Assembly (NCBI RefSeq): GCF_010389155.1
Contig: NC_057765.1
Coordinates: forward strand, 1,116,001 to 1,180,000
Reading direction: 5' to 3'
Length of the DNA stretch: 64,000 bases
From: Erigeron canadensis
Taxonomy: Eukaryota > Streptophyta > Magnoliopsida > Asterales > Asteraceae
Below, one piece after another: positions 34,440 through 45,201 of this stretch (positions are counted from its first letter, which is position 1; every line of letters begins with the position of its first letter). A program made the position numbers and the translations under genes. The notes beneath the pieces are model-generated. The model was not told the origin of the DNA and searched no databases. It saw only the letters and a program-made list of their open reading frames with translations.

Positions 34440-34512
34440 TTAGTACTAATATCCGTGCGTGATGTATAGGTTGACTAATAATACTTGTATTAATATTTTA
34501 TCTTATTTATAA

Positions 34513-34814
34513 CTAGATGTGTGCCCGCACGATGTGGTGGCGATGGTACTAACGACGACGGTGTGGTGGAGGTGGCGATGAGTAGTGATGCTGATGGAGC
34601 TGATGAGAGAGCAAAGGCTTAAGGAGGCAATATGTTTTAGAGTTAAGATTTAAGATATGTTTTAGGGATATATATATATATACACACACACGGTTAGGAT
34701 TAGAAAAGAAGAAAAATGTGAAAAGTGTTGGAATGAGTAATTAATGGTATTTTGTGGATAATGAAAAAAATGTTTAATTTCCTAAAATCTTGATCTACTT
34801 TGATTTATAAGAGA
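34513..34814 (-). mobile_element. Short Helitron (302 bp), minus strand, abutting the next one
   Basis: The 3' end on the minus strand is CTAG at 34516-34513 followed by T, preceded by a short GTGC..GCAC hairpin. The proposed 5' end is TCTCTTATAAATCAAAG starting at 34814. The next Helitron 3' end starts at 34815, so the two lie end to end. The coding-like GTGGTGG stretch at 34538-34600 is low-complexity. Confidence 0.5.
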
Positions 34815-35150
34815 CTAGAGTGAAGACTCGTGCGTTGCACGGCCGGGCTTCACGGATTGTTTTGTACATTTCTTTTACTTAGCAGGTTTTCTTATGATGG
34901 TTTGGAATTTTCTAAACAATACAAATGCGGTATAAGAAAGAAAAAGGAATACGGCTGAGCAAAAAGCCCTTTTGATAACCTGCCGTATAAGAAAGAAAAA
35001 GGAACAGGGCTTAACAAAAAACCCATTGAACGGATATGACAAAAGCTGAAATATAATATCAAATACGGAGACGTATATTAAAAGAACAAACTTATTACCT
35101 TAACAAATTAATTTCAAATCAAAGTACATTTACGCATAGTTCACAAATAC
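34815..35150 (-). mobile_element. Helitron 3' end (minus strand) with internal direct repeat
   Basis: Minus strand: hairpin CGTGC-AAC-GCACG, AGTCTTCACT, then CTAG at 34818-34815. A ~45-bp direct repeat lies inside (34929-34970 and 34983-35027, sharing GTATAAGAAAGAAAAAGGAA and GCAAAAAGCCC/ACAAAAAACCC). The 5' end is not identified, so the right border is approximate. Confidence 0.45.
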
Positions 35151-35996
35151 CTTATACATTAACAAATCAAAGTAGACTATAAAAACAAGTTCCATAAAAT
35201 AATGCACATAAGAGTCAAACAAAATTACTTGTCAAAGGGTCAAATGATTCGTATGACACTACGAAAACACCAACCATCAAACTTACAAAATGCCTAGGAC
35301 ACATACGCCAACCGTCAAACTTACAGTAATGAAATGTAATACGTGTGACAAAATCAACTTGACTTTCATCCAGTTTAATATGACAACCTCTATCAATTGT
35401 CACGATGACGCATATCATAAATGCATTTAAGGGGATGCGTATGTGAAACACGCAGACATAGACTACAACTAAAAAGACGATGCAGGCAGGTATATATACA
35501 AATATCCCAGCCCATGCCACCTACTCGTATCATGGGAAATTTTATGATTTCATAAAAGCTTATTCTGAAAGTCCATAACTATGGCATTGGTTTACTAATA
35601 TATAAAAATAACATTATCTCTTTTACATTAAGATCTTTCATTCCTACTCTATATCTATGTTTTTAAACACATGATAATCAAAACATGGTAACTCTTAGAG
35701 TTTTGTGTTTTTTTAATTCAATAACAAAAAACCCATAATTTAATATTTGCTCTGGCTTCTTTAATTTAATAACATGTGTATATAATGATTAGTATTTTTA
35801 TATACGTACACACAATGTATGCAAGTCAAAATTTGAAAGGCCATATCTCTAAATGCCTTCTAGCAGTAAATTTGAAAGGCCATATCCCTAGCTGTACTTT
35901 TTTGCAATAAAAACTAATATCCATTATGGTATAAACGGGAAAAAAACATTACTGAATTGAATCTGGCTACAATCCATTATGGTACAAATATGATTC
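35151..35996. other. Non-coding spacer
   Basis: AT-rich. The segment AAATTTGAAAGGCCATATC occurs twice (35828-35848 and 35870-35890). The 101-codon minus ORF at 35215-35520 has no recognisable domain and is not supported as a gene. Confidence 0.4.
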
Positions 35997-37922
35997 TGTA
36001 ACGCCCCAAGATTTTAAGGTAAAAGAAATTAACCCCTTTTCATAGTTTTGACATTAAATTAATTTCCTAGTATTTTATTTTTGGATATGAGATTAATTTA
36101 GTTGGAACTTTAGCGGATAGCGAGTAAAATACCCACCAATTTGAGAAGTGGGTCGTGGCACCCATAGGAAGTGCCAGACACTTATTTGATTTTGAGTCAT
36201 ATATCCACTTCTGTCTTCTTCTTCCTCCCATGCATTCCTTCTCAATTTCTTTCAAAATCAAAGGATAATTCATCCAAGTAAAAGATAAAAAAATCATCCT
36301 TAATAATCATCACCATCTTTAATTTCTTTTCAAGAATTAAAAGTTAGGGTTTGTGGGCTTGGTGGTGGTGGCCGAATTTCAAGAGGAAAAAGGGAAGAGG
36401 AAGAATTTTCCATTTAAGTCTTGAATTTGCTTTTGTTGTGAGGTATTGATTTCCCCTAACCTAGCTTTCATTTTTGTTTTGGAATTAGGGTTCATAGAGT
36501 GAACCAATTTGGGGGTTTTTACTAACAAATGAATTATGGTTAATTTTCTCCAATTCCTTAGTTAACCTAGTTGTCATTGAGTTATATGATGTGTTTGATT
36601 ATGAAATTGATAAGTTCATGTGATAAATTGAGTTTGTAAGAAAAGATGAATATTACTAGTTATTGATATGTGAATGAAAATGGTAGGTTGAACTACCTAA
36701 TGTCATAGTTAAAGATGAAAGTAACTCAATGACAAATGGGTTGGGTTTTGGGTTTAGAAAAGGCTAGTGATTGAGAATGGCTAGGTTGAACTAGTCAAGT
36801 TGTGAATGTAAGCTTATGAATTTTACGATATGATTTTAGGTTGAAGCTTGCTTGTGCTTGTTGTTTAGCGTTATTCTCTTTGTTGCGGAGGAGGTGAGTA
36901 TATTTGCATACCCTTATGTATACGTTGGGTCAATTACCATGAGATGTGAATGTTCCAAGCATGGTTGATTTGGCGTCAAGCCCATGTGGGGCATTGTTTA
37001 TGAGGCCTAAGAACCTCCGAGGCCTAAGAATCCCGAAAGTTGATATGATATGAGGCCTAAGAACCTCCGGGGCCTAAGAATCCCGATAGATGTGATTGTT
37101 TAGCTTATATGGATCCATATATGTATTGTTTGTGTGCAAGCTGAATATGTAAATGTGACATGACGATGCCATAGGTTACATGTGAAAGTCCTTGTACTAT
37201 GCCCTCCTTCGTATTCGTAAATGTATGCAAGTATATTCACTAAGCATTTGCTTATATTTTAGTTGTTTACACTTTTATAGGTAGTTCCGGAAGAAAGAAC
37301 TAAGTGTGTTGATAAGCTTGAAGTTGTAGATATCTTTTGAAGAACTTGAAGGTAATTAGGTCATTCTCGGACGAATGACGATCTTTTGGTATAGAAGCTT
37401 AGATGTCCCACACCTCATGGCTCATGGTACATTTTGGTTTGAGGTCATGTTTCGGTAATATTTCTGTAAATGTCCAAGTTGTAAAGTCTTTGGAAAATAG
37501 TATTGACGTATTTGGGCGAAAATGTTGCCAAAACGGGTAAATGACCCGTTAGGGTTGTTCTTGGATTTGTGAAACATGTTATGTTGTAATGGTGCATGAT
37601 ATGTGTCTACTTTGTTGTTGGAAACCTCTGAAATGTGTTTTGAGAAGTTTGTTTTGAAATTTGAAGGTTGCAAGTTGGATCAAGGGTTAAAATGATGTTA
37701 GGGTTGCAGTTCAGGTCTCCCACTGCGGCACAGTGGGGGGGGGGGGGGGTTTGCCCACTGCGGCGTAGTGGAAATCCTCGGAAAGTATTTGGTTTCCTCC
37801 CACTACGGCGCAGTGGGGGTGTGTTAAGCCCACTGCGGCAGTGGGGCTTCGTCCCTTTCCTTGCCGAGACTTTCCACTACGGTGCAGTGGGGACTGCTCG
37901 ACCCACTGCGACACAGTGGGGT
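35997..37922 (+). mobile_element. LTR-like sequence, 5' end intact, 3' end lost
   Basis: Starts TGTAACGCCCCAAGATTTTA, the usual beginning of plant gypsy LTRs. A leader-like stretch (AAGTTAGGGTTTGTGGGC) lies near 36340, and typical 3' LTR phrases (ACGGGTAAATGACCCGTTAGG) lie near 37534. A 36-bp direct repeat (TGAGGCCTAAGAACCTCCG...) is at 37001-37036 and 37051-37086. A palindrome cluster at 37719-37920 closes it. No GTTACA end or TSD is found, so it is truncated or rearranged. Confidence 0.6.
37719..37920 (+). repeat. Cluster of six CCCACTGCGGCGCAGTGGG-type palindromes
   Basis: Copies at about 37719, 37754, 37799, 37829, 37873 and 37902, each a 9-base arm, one central base and the inverse arm, with small variations and irregular spacing (about 30-45 bp). 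A G run (37733-37749) follows the first. The irregular, unequal spacers and absence of cas genes rule out CRISPR. Confidence 0.8.
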
Positions 37923-38123
37923 GTAAAAAAAAAAAAATCTTGTATTTTTCGGTTTATCGAGTTGGGTCCTTTTAGATTCTTTTCAACATCACTCCAAACT
38001 AACATACACAATGCATACCGAAAACAAAATATAGGCATCCCTAATACAAAAATATATCTGCAGCAGAACAACAAAGCACAATTGACCAAAGCATATGAAA
38101 CATACCAACTACGTATTTATTTT
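37923..38123. other. Short spacer
   Basis: An A run and AT-rich sequence without a recognisable feature. It may be the 3' side of the RPA-like pseudogene. Confidence 0.35.
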
Positions 38124-38613
38124 CTATAGGAACCAGTTATTCCATGAAGATGAATTGAAAGGGTAGCGCACAAAACGGCTAACCTCACCAGCGGCCTTAG
38201 AAACGGAGGTTGATCCATTAAACTCAAGCATATAAATTACGTCCTTGATAATGCAAAATTCCTTTCTATTGGCACGTAAGGTGAATAAACAACCCTCTTG
38301 CAGCCTATCAATAAATTTATGAGACTTGTTGTGTTGGGCAAAACAATGCATCAAGTTACCATGCAAGTATGCAATTGTCAACACACTGAAAATCTTGATA
38401 ACAAATATGACTACCACAACAGAAGAATTACTTCACCTTCTCGTCAGGGTCGGTAAAATCGGTACTCATGTACTTGCCTCTTGAATTAATGACGTCCCAT
38501 TTTCTTGACACCATTACTATCAATGGACCAACCGATCGTTCTTAAAGCTCGTCCAGAAACAGGGGCTGAACTTTGTTCCCTTCCTTTGGTTGAAGCTGCA
38601 ATTTCTTTGCCAT
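38124..38613 (-). pseudogene. Replication protein A 70-kDa-like (RPA1/DUF223 type) fragment
   Basis: Minus strand. One frame opens at ATG 38613, has an in-frame stop near 38546, and continues through VSRKWDVINSRGKYMSTDF and DEK to a stop at 38430-38428. A second frame, 38417-38124, contains GNLMHCFAQHNKSHKFIDRL, then LQEGCLFTL and YMLEFNGSTSV. Together these follow the order of the first OB-fold of plant RPA1-like proteins: V-x-R-x-W, DEKG-x-x-MHA, KF-x-x-L-x-EG, Y-x-(I/L)-x-F-x-x-T-x-V. The break between DEK and GNLMH could be an intron or a frameshift. RPA-like ORFs of this kind are often carried by plant Helitrons, and Helitron ends are common in this window. The stop and lack of the remaining OB-folds argue for a relic. 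Confidence is moderate. Confidence 0.62.
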
Positions 38614-39300
38614 TATCGATGGATAGAAAAAACTATTAAAAGCTAAATTATGAAGCAGATGAGACTAACTTTTGTTATACCACCATTGTCTATATATGCA
38701 CATCTTTGAATCCCTACCAATGACTATCCGATAACCTCCTACAATAGTTACAATGAGTTGTTAATCAATGAGCCCATTAAACCAAGGAAAACAATCGGGC
38801 ATAAGTAACATACATCACGACCATACATATATATCATCTTAGGGTGGACGGAGTCGGGTGGGGAGGGGACCGGTACCGGATGGCACACCGCACCGACCCC
38901 CCGGTACCAATGGGGAAGGGAGCGAAGTGGGGAGCGTGGTGCCGGATTCCCCGCCTATGTAGTCGACCGTTACAAAAAAAAAAGTGTGGACCCAGCTCTC
39001 TCTCTCTTTTTTCCTTCTTCTTTCTTTTCTTTCTTTCTTCTTTCTTTTGTTGCTGCACTCTCTGTTTCTTTTTTTTTTCTTTGAACACACACCAATCACA
39101 CACACATATATATAGTGTGTATATATATATAGTTGCAGGTGTGAAAGAGAAGACGGCCAAAGGTTCAAAAGGATAAGATTTTATACATATTTACATTTTA
39201 TACCCTGGAGTATTAAGCTATTTATTAAATTAGCTAAAAGTTTTTCTTTTTTGTTTTGTTTAATTTTTTTAATAAACTATTATTATTTTTATTATTATTA
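38614..39300. other. Non-coding spacer with simple repeats
   Basis: Bases 38840-38960 are GC-richer and contain GGTACCGG/CCGGTACC palindromes, like other decayed elements here. Bases 38996-39080 are CT/TTTCT-rich and 39095-39135 are CA/TA microsatellites. ORFs open in several frames on both strands because of this low complexity; none is supported. Confidence 0.5.
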
Positions 39301-39460
39301 TTTGAATAAAAATAAATAGAAATGAAATTAAATAGAAAAGGATGGGAAGGGAGGGGAGGGATGGCAAGATGCTCCTAGCATTAAGGGAGGGGAGGGGAGG
39401 GGAGGAGAAGAAAAATCAGGGAGGGGAGGGGAGGGGAGGAGTGGGCAAGCTCTCCCCCCA
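39301..39460 (+). repeat. GGGGA-rich tract with G-quadruplex potential
   Basis: GGGAGGGGAGGGGAGGGGAG occurs near 39384-39405 and GGGAGGGGAGGGGAGGGGAG again near 39419-39438, with further GGGAGGGGAGGG near 39347. Each has four or more runs of at least three G with one-base loops, meeting the strict quadruplex pattern. Confidence 0.75.
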
Positions 39461-40569
39461 CCCTTATATTCGTATAAATCATAATAAACCAATAAAAACA
39501 ATACATTTACCACCTCATAAACATGCATTACTTATAGTTTTTATATATATAAATATACAATAAATAAGATTTCCCATTCATGATGCATGATGATAATTGC
39601 TATCTAATTACCTCATTCATATACATAAATACATGTATATATAAATTCATTAATAAATAAATAAGATATTAATTATCCTAAAGAAAACTAATTGAATCTA
39701 TTAAGTACACATAGACAAAACATAAAAAATGCGCTAATTTTTCGACCACCATCATACAACTTTTATATATATATAGATATAGATTATAGATAAAGTTTAG
39801 AATAAAGCTAAATACTTAATAATTATAGTTAATATGCACTAAAAAATGTTTTATTCATATAAAAAATGTATTTTTTCTAAATTTTAAGGTTGTATATAGC
39901 TATTTTATATCCGTGAGATATCTATTCCATGTATTGACAATGGAATGCAAGTTTAAACATTTATGGACAATAACTGTATTAAGTTTGTAATTATATTTAT
40001 ACATCTGATGTTTCAATGAAAACCAAAACTTGTACGTGTGGAGTTCAAATTAATCCCACCACTGCTAATATTTAGTCGTTCATAAAAGGATTTTTTGATA
40101 GTACTGAAAAACCTAGACATCATATAAATAAGAGTAAATTATATTGTTGTTTTTTCATTAATATGTGTGTGTGGGTGAGACATTAAAATCAAACAAGATT
40201 GTGCCTTAAGGAAATAAAAGAGAGAATAATGTGATTTTTAACTTTTTCTCTTTATTTTTCATTTTTCATTTTTTTATTTAGTATAACCATTTAAAAAATT
40301 ATAAAAGTTTTTTTAAAAAAAACACCTTCTTACAAGTAAGTTTGTACAACTTACACATGTTTAAGGTATTTTCTAATTTAACTTTTTACGAATAGTTTTT
40401 TGTTAAAAGATATAAAACAAATTTAAAAATGAAAAAAAAAAAAAGCTGAAAAAAAATTAAGATCAATAACTTTTCACTTCTCTCCTTAAACTAACCTTTT
40501 TTCAAAACCCCTATTATATATATATATATATATATAATTAAATTAAAAATAATAATAATAAAATAAATA
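39461..40569. other. AT-rich spacer
   Basis: Nothing recognisable apart from (TA)n and A/T runs. Confidence 0.4.
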
Positions 40570-40830
40570 TGGTTATTCATGCACATGTGATCACAAATAT
40601 GGTCGTGCACATACAATCACAAATATGGTGGTTCATGCATATGTGATCACCAACTAATTTTATGAAATATTGTATACAATATACAAGTACACATGTGCTC
40701 ATAGCACCATTCATGCACATGTGATCACCAACTAATTTTTTAAAATATTTATTTGTAATACACTTACATACATATGCTCATATAATTGCATACATATGCT
40801 CAGATGATTGTTCACATTAAACATTCATAT
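40570..40830 (+). repeat. Imperfect repeats of TTCATGCACATGTGATCACAA
   Basis: Copies of a ~25-bp unit (TTCATGCACATGTGATCAC) occur near 40577, 40603 (diverged), 40631 and 40711. The last two continue with CAACTAATTTT. Two further partial copies of CATACATATGCTCA lie near 40770 and 40788. The unit contains the palindromes ATGCACATGTGAT and TGATCA. Non-coding. Confidence 0.6.
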
Positions 40831-41384
40831 ATAAAATAGTTCCATAGATATGCTCTTAAAAAAAAATACAAATCGTTGTAATTCTATTGTTTAATTACAA
40901 ATATCTATAGACTTGATTATATCATCTTTATCATCTCCGCTTCTATTCATAATATATCCATTGCCTTCTTCAACATTCTGATTCAAAAATATAAAAATAT
41001 ATCTAAATCATATGTTATAAAAGACACACTATACAGTTAAAACAATGTTATCATAACAAATATTATTAATAAATAAAATTACTCGCATCTGACTAAATAA
41101 TTAAAACAAACACAAAATTGAAGTGCGTGAGTAACATGCATAGATGTAGACATATAAAAGCATTGACTACGAATTGCTTTGATAATCACCACAATAATTT
41201 TATAATGAACATCAAGAAATGGAGTGAAACTTCTGGTAAAACAACTCAAATAGAATTGGTGAATTCGATTAAGAAGTCAGAGGCGGCGGTTTTTTTTTTT
41301 TTTTCCTTTTTTAGTTTGGAGATGGAACACTATATTAGTGTATAAGATAAATAGGGACCGTTTGAAAGAAAAAAAAATAAATAG

Positions 41385-41572
41385 GGAAATTGTTTTAGAT
41401 TGTGTGACCAAATTACCCTTTTATATTATTTAATGGAAATTAAATCTTTAATTAATTACAAAATACCATAATTAATCTATGTCATTGATCAAAAGTTTTA
41501 ATGGTTGTGATTAGTTTTAAAAGGTTCTTAAGAGTTCTTGTCTTTTATTGAGTTCTCAAAATAACTTTTGTA
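41385..41572 (-). repeat. Inverted copy of the dispersed repeat at 945-1140
   Basis: In reverse complement it follows 945-1140: AAAAGTTATTTTGA, then AACCATTAAA, then AAAGGGTAATTTGGTC. A (TA)n microsatellite lies just to its right, as also happens at the left of the first copy. Confidence 0.5.
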
Positions 41573-41607
41573 TATATATATATATATGTATGTATGTATA
41601 TATATAT

Positions 41608-41800
41608 GGGGATGCATGGTAATATAAGACTGTCAGGTATCTAAGATTAGGTGTGAAACACTCACATACTAATTTTTTTAAACCATAAATATTATAGGGC
41701 TCAAGCATTTATTCATTAAACAAGAAATAATATAATATTAGTATGTGAGGGGTTCTACATCTAAGCTTGGATGACAAACAACCTTATATTCCCTTTTCCC
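41608..41800. mobile_element. MITE-like inverted-repeat element, ~193 bp
   Basis: The left arm (TAATATAAGACTGTCAGGTA..CTCACATACTAAT, 41620-41675) and right arm (ATTAGTATGTGAGGGG..ACAACCTTATATTCCC, 41737-41793) are inverted copies over ~60 bp. It lies between TA microsatellites, so no target duplication can be read. Confidence 0.6.
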
Positions 41801-42495
41801 TATATATATATCATGTACCTACTAAACAATCATTTATTGAGTTGTTTTATGTTTCATAGACGAACCTGCAAATAGAAATAGTGGATTTTTTGAAGTTCTT
41901 TTGAGGTAGAATATAATAAAAATAAGGGGAAGTGATATTCCCACAACAAAAATTAGTCATCCATAACATATGTATATATTATACTGCACAGTGTACAACT
42001 GTGTAAAGCAATGATTGTTGTGGTTGGCTAATTTGTGTTGTAGGATATCACTTAAAAATAACGGAATTGAGGTTTAGATAATCCCAAAAGACTTGTCTTC
42101 TCAAATTTGTCCATTTTGCTAGGTCAAATGTGTCATACGCTGTTAAGTTGATTCTACTTGTAATGGTTAATTTGAAACATCTTTTCAAATTTTGGTATGG
42201 ATGTGAATCCATTTGGTATATATGTTATTGACTTTCAGTTGTAATGGACGTTAGGACGTATCATATAATCATTTGGCCCGTTTGCTTAATTTGAGAAAGT
42301 CGAGTCTAATTGGTTCATTATGTTCTTAATATTTGACCAATAAAATATGTACTTTTAGGTTACTTGGATTTGAGTTTTGAGCATTCAAATGCATTTTCTA
42401 ATTGTTTTGGGAAAAATTTACAAAAGACTCTCGGGTCTACTTTACGGTTTTTAAGTTTAAATGGTTAAATACTTAAATTATATGGAAATAAATCA
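41801..42495. other. Non-coding spacer
   Basis: AT-rich, without a recognisable gene or repeat. Confidence 0.4.
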
Positions 42496-43316
42496 TCTCT
42501 TCTCTTATATTAATAAAAGAGAATTATTTCTAGAACCTTTTTCCTTATGTGGTATGCTAACATTTTTTGTTAAGCTATTTTCTAAAAATTTATGATGTCA
42601 TAATTGTTTTTTTTATTTTCAAAAACTCTTTAAGCTCTTTATTTTCTATAAATTCTTTTTCTTAAGTTTTTTAATTTTAATTTTATATCTACCATTGATT
42701 TATGTTAGTTACTTTTTACTTTTTCATCACCCTAATCAGTTTATATATTAATTTTTATCTTTATAAGTATATTGTTATCTCCATATCAAACAATATACTC
42801 GTAATATATTGACAACAAATTACATACAACAACAACAACGATACCTAATCCGACAAAAGCCGAGTTTGGGGGAGGTAGAATGTAGACAACCTTACCCCTA
42901 CATGAAGGTACAGAGGTTGCTTCCAAAAGGATTTCTGGCCAAAAAGAGGCAAAAGATAGAGAGTGTAAAAATTTTAGTAACCATACATGTCGGTCAAATA
43001 TCATCTGACTACATTACAATTAGAGAAGAATAGCAGACACCACATTACACTTTAGCGTAAAATGGACAATACATAGTAAAAAGGGCATTTAAACCTATTA
43101 AACATGTCCATGTGCATACAACCAAGCAAGAATCCAACAATTACGAGCGGTATGTGGAAGAACTCCCCTAAACCCCCTCCCAGCAAATCAAAGAAACAAA
43201 TAGGGTTCAACCAGATATACATAAAACTATCCTAAATTACATACATAAGTCTATATATTTGTTCGTTTTAACTTTTTAATTAAGCGGCCCGGGTTAAACC
43301 CGGGTTTATTAGCTAG
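42496..43316 (+). mobile_element. Helitron (821 bp, non-autonomous) with an inserted SINE fragment
   Basis: Starts TCTCTTCTCTTATATTAATA after an A (42495). It ends with the perfect palindrome CCCGGGTTAAACCCGGG (43288-43304), TTTATTAG and CTAG (43313-43316), followed by T. These are the Helitron 5' TC, 3' hairpin and CTRR, with AT target. No Rep/helicase ORF. Confidence 0.78.
42822..42945 (-). mobile_element. SINE fragment (5'-truncated) inside the Helitron
   Basis: On the minus strand: GGAAGCAACCTCTGTACC, GGGGTAAGGTTGTCTACAT, then CTCCCCCAAACTCGG and a GTTGTTGTTGTTG tail. The same body occurs in the complete SINE at 52371-52609. The tRNA-like head is absent. It is family-related but not the same copy. 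Confidence 0.65.
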
Positions 43317-44617
43317 TTGGGTTACAAAGTAGACTCGAAAGGCTTCATAACAATAGAATATATCTAGATTTGTCCAAGAAAAAATAGCTTAAAATAATCA
43401 TTAAATTGGTCTGAAGTGCAGGAAAGGACATACACTCACCGAGCATCCGTGCTCCCCCAACATGGAGGCGCACATAGAGTATATGTGCTCTCCTGTATTC
43501 ACGCACAACTTTTTGTATCTGACGTTTTTTCGGTTTAGTCAAGTTATATTCATATGTATACTAGCTTTATTCCAACTAATTTAAACACGAAAATTGAAAT
43601 TGTTGTTCAAGGAAAACTATAAATTCTTGGGCATTATACTCATGTAGCCAAACTATAAATACACGTATACGTTTCTAGCCTCTCTCTAGAGTTCATATTA
43701 AAAATATCATCTTCAAACGTTAAAAACAAATATTAATAAGAAAATACACGTACACGTACGGCCACAATTGTAATGTAATAAATTAGTTTCTAAACTATGA
43801 AATACTCGTACAATACTACTTCAGCCGTTACAGCATTTAGTAAATAAAATTCAAATTTTCTAGCTAGTCTTGTGGTCAAACAATATAGGACTATATATTT
43901 GTGTCATCTGTCAATACCAAGTACCTATTTAGGAACATTATTGAAAACCAAAATAAATGTAATCTGTTCACAAGCATTAAAGACGTAGTCGTGAACAAGA
44001 GCATGTACTCTCAATCCCCTTTAGTCGTTCATTGAGGTTTGCTCATTGACTAAATTAAAGAATTATTCTTTAAAATTTGATACACTCAAACAAAAACTTA
44101 TAGTTTCACAATAGTTTGTTTATGATGTATCATCATTTCTTATATCGAAATAAACTTGTTCTAAGAATTAATGATAACTATATTAATTTGTAAAGAAATA
44201 AATTGTTATAAAAATCGATCTTCTACCTTTACAAATCAAGATTGCACTTGAGTTTGGTTATTAGTTTAATAGTTAAAAGAGTAGATTATGGAGAATCTTT
44301 TTACTTGTTGATAAAAGGCCACCTATTTGAGTTGTTCTTACTTATTTGAGTTGTATTTGGTGTAGTCAATCAGGATTAGGCAATTAGTTTGTGATAACAT
44401 TATTTCTCCATAGTCCATAGTGACTTAAAAGAAGCAATCTATAATTCTATATAGATGAACCTCTAAAGGTAAAAGAAGGAAAAAGATAGTCTCCGCAAGT
44501 TAGAGAATTAGTTTAAGTTTTCTTTACTATAGTTATAAAAACTTTTGATTGATGTTCTTTTAAAATATGAAAAATTTTGATTCTACTTTTGATAAGTTAT
44601 GTTCAAAAGTTGATATA
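43317..44617. other. Non-coding spacer
   Basis: AT-rich. The 65-codon minus ORF at 43345-43542 shows no family resemblance. Nothing else is recognised. Confidence 0.4.
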
Positions 44618-45201
44618 TCTACCAATGTACTAAAACATATACCAATATACTAAAACAGGATTGATACTTTTTTAAAACGACATGTGGCGCATTCTTTAAG
44701 CGACATGTGTCATTTTTAGTTTTAGAACTTTAATTTAAATAAACCACTTTATCTAAAATAAATAAATAATAGTGATTATAGTGATTACTTCGTATATATC
44801 TATTTGTTGGAATCCATATTTAACTAAAATTCTGAAGTTTATTTTATACAATTACCTTAATAGTATATAAGATAGTTTACGTTTGAGGTGTTTTTATTTT
44901 TAGTATTCGCATTCATATTATCATCAACAATTATTAACAACGCGACAATCAAGCTAAGTCATTCGTATATATATATATATATATATATATACTTTTACTT
45001 CATTTTAACTATTTTATAAGACTCAAAATAATCAACTGAAACAAGATTATAATTTCCTTTAATCAATATGTGAACAAGTATCTTATTAATTATATTCATT
45101 AAAAATAATCTATTTAATAAATTTTTAATTTTAATCTAGTGTAGCTGTATTTAAACTAGGATATTTATGAATTAATAAAGTTATTATTTAAAGTAGGATA
45201 A
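44618..45201 (+). mobile_element. Helitron 5'-end relic, related to 45202
   Basis: Two overlapping versions of the 5' sequence (TCTACCAATGTACTAAAACA near 44618 and ACCAATATACTAAAACAGG near 44641) are followed by ACATGTGGCGCATT, as in the copies at 2023 and 45202. No 3' hairpin or CTAG is found before the next Helitron begins. Confidence 0.45.

Noticed and set aside
35215..35520. 101-codon minus-strand ORF as a gene
   Set aside because: Hydrophobic start but no recognisable domain, no promoter or homologous context, and surrounded by AT-rich repeats.
37719..37920. CRISPR-like array
   Set aside because: Repeats are short palindromes with unequal spacing and no uniform spacers, in plant DNA inside an LTR.
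38834..39176. Three overlapping ORFs of about 110 codons on both strands
   Set aside because: They run through CT/TTTCT simple repeats, which open all frames; composition is K/E- or F/S-only with no domain.
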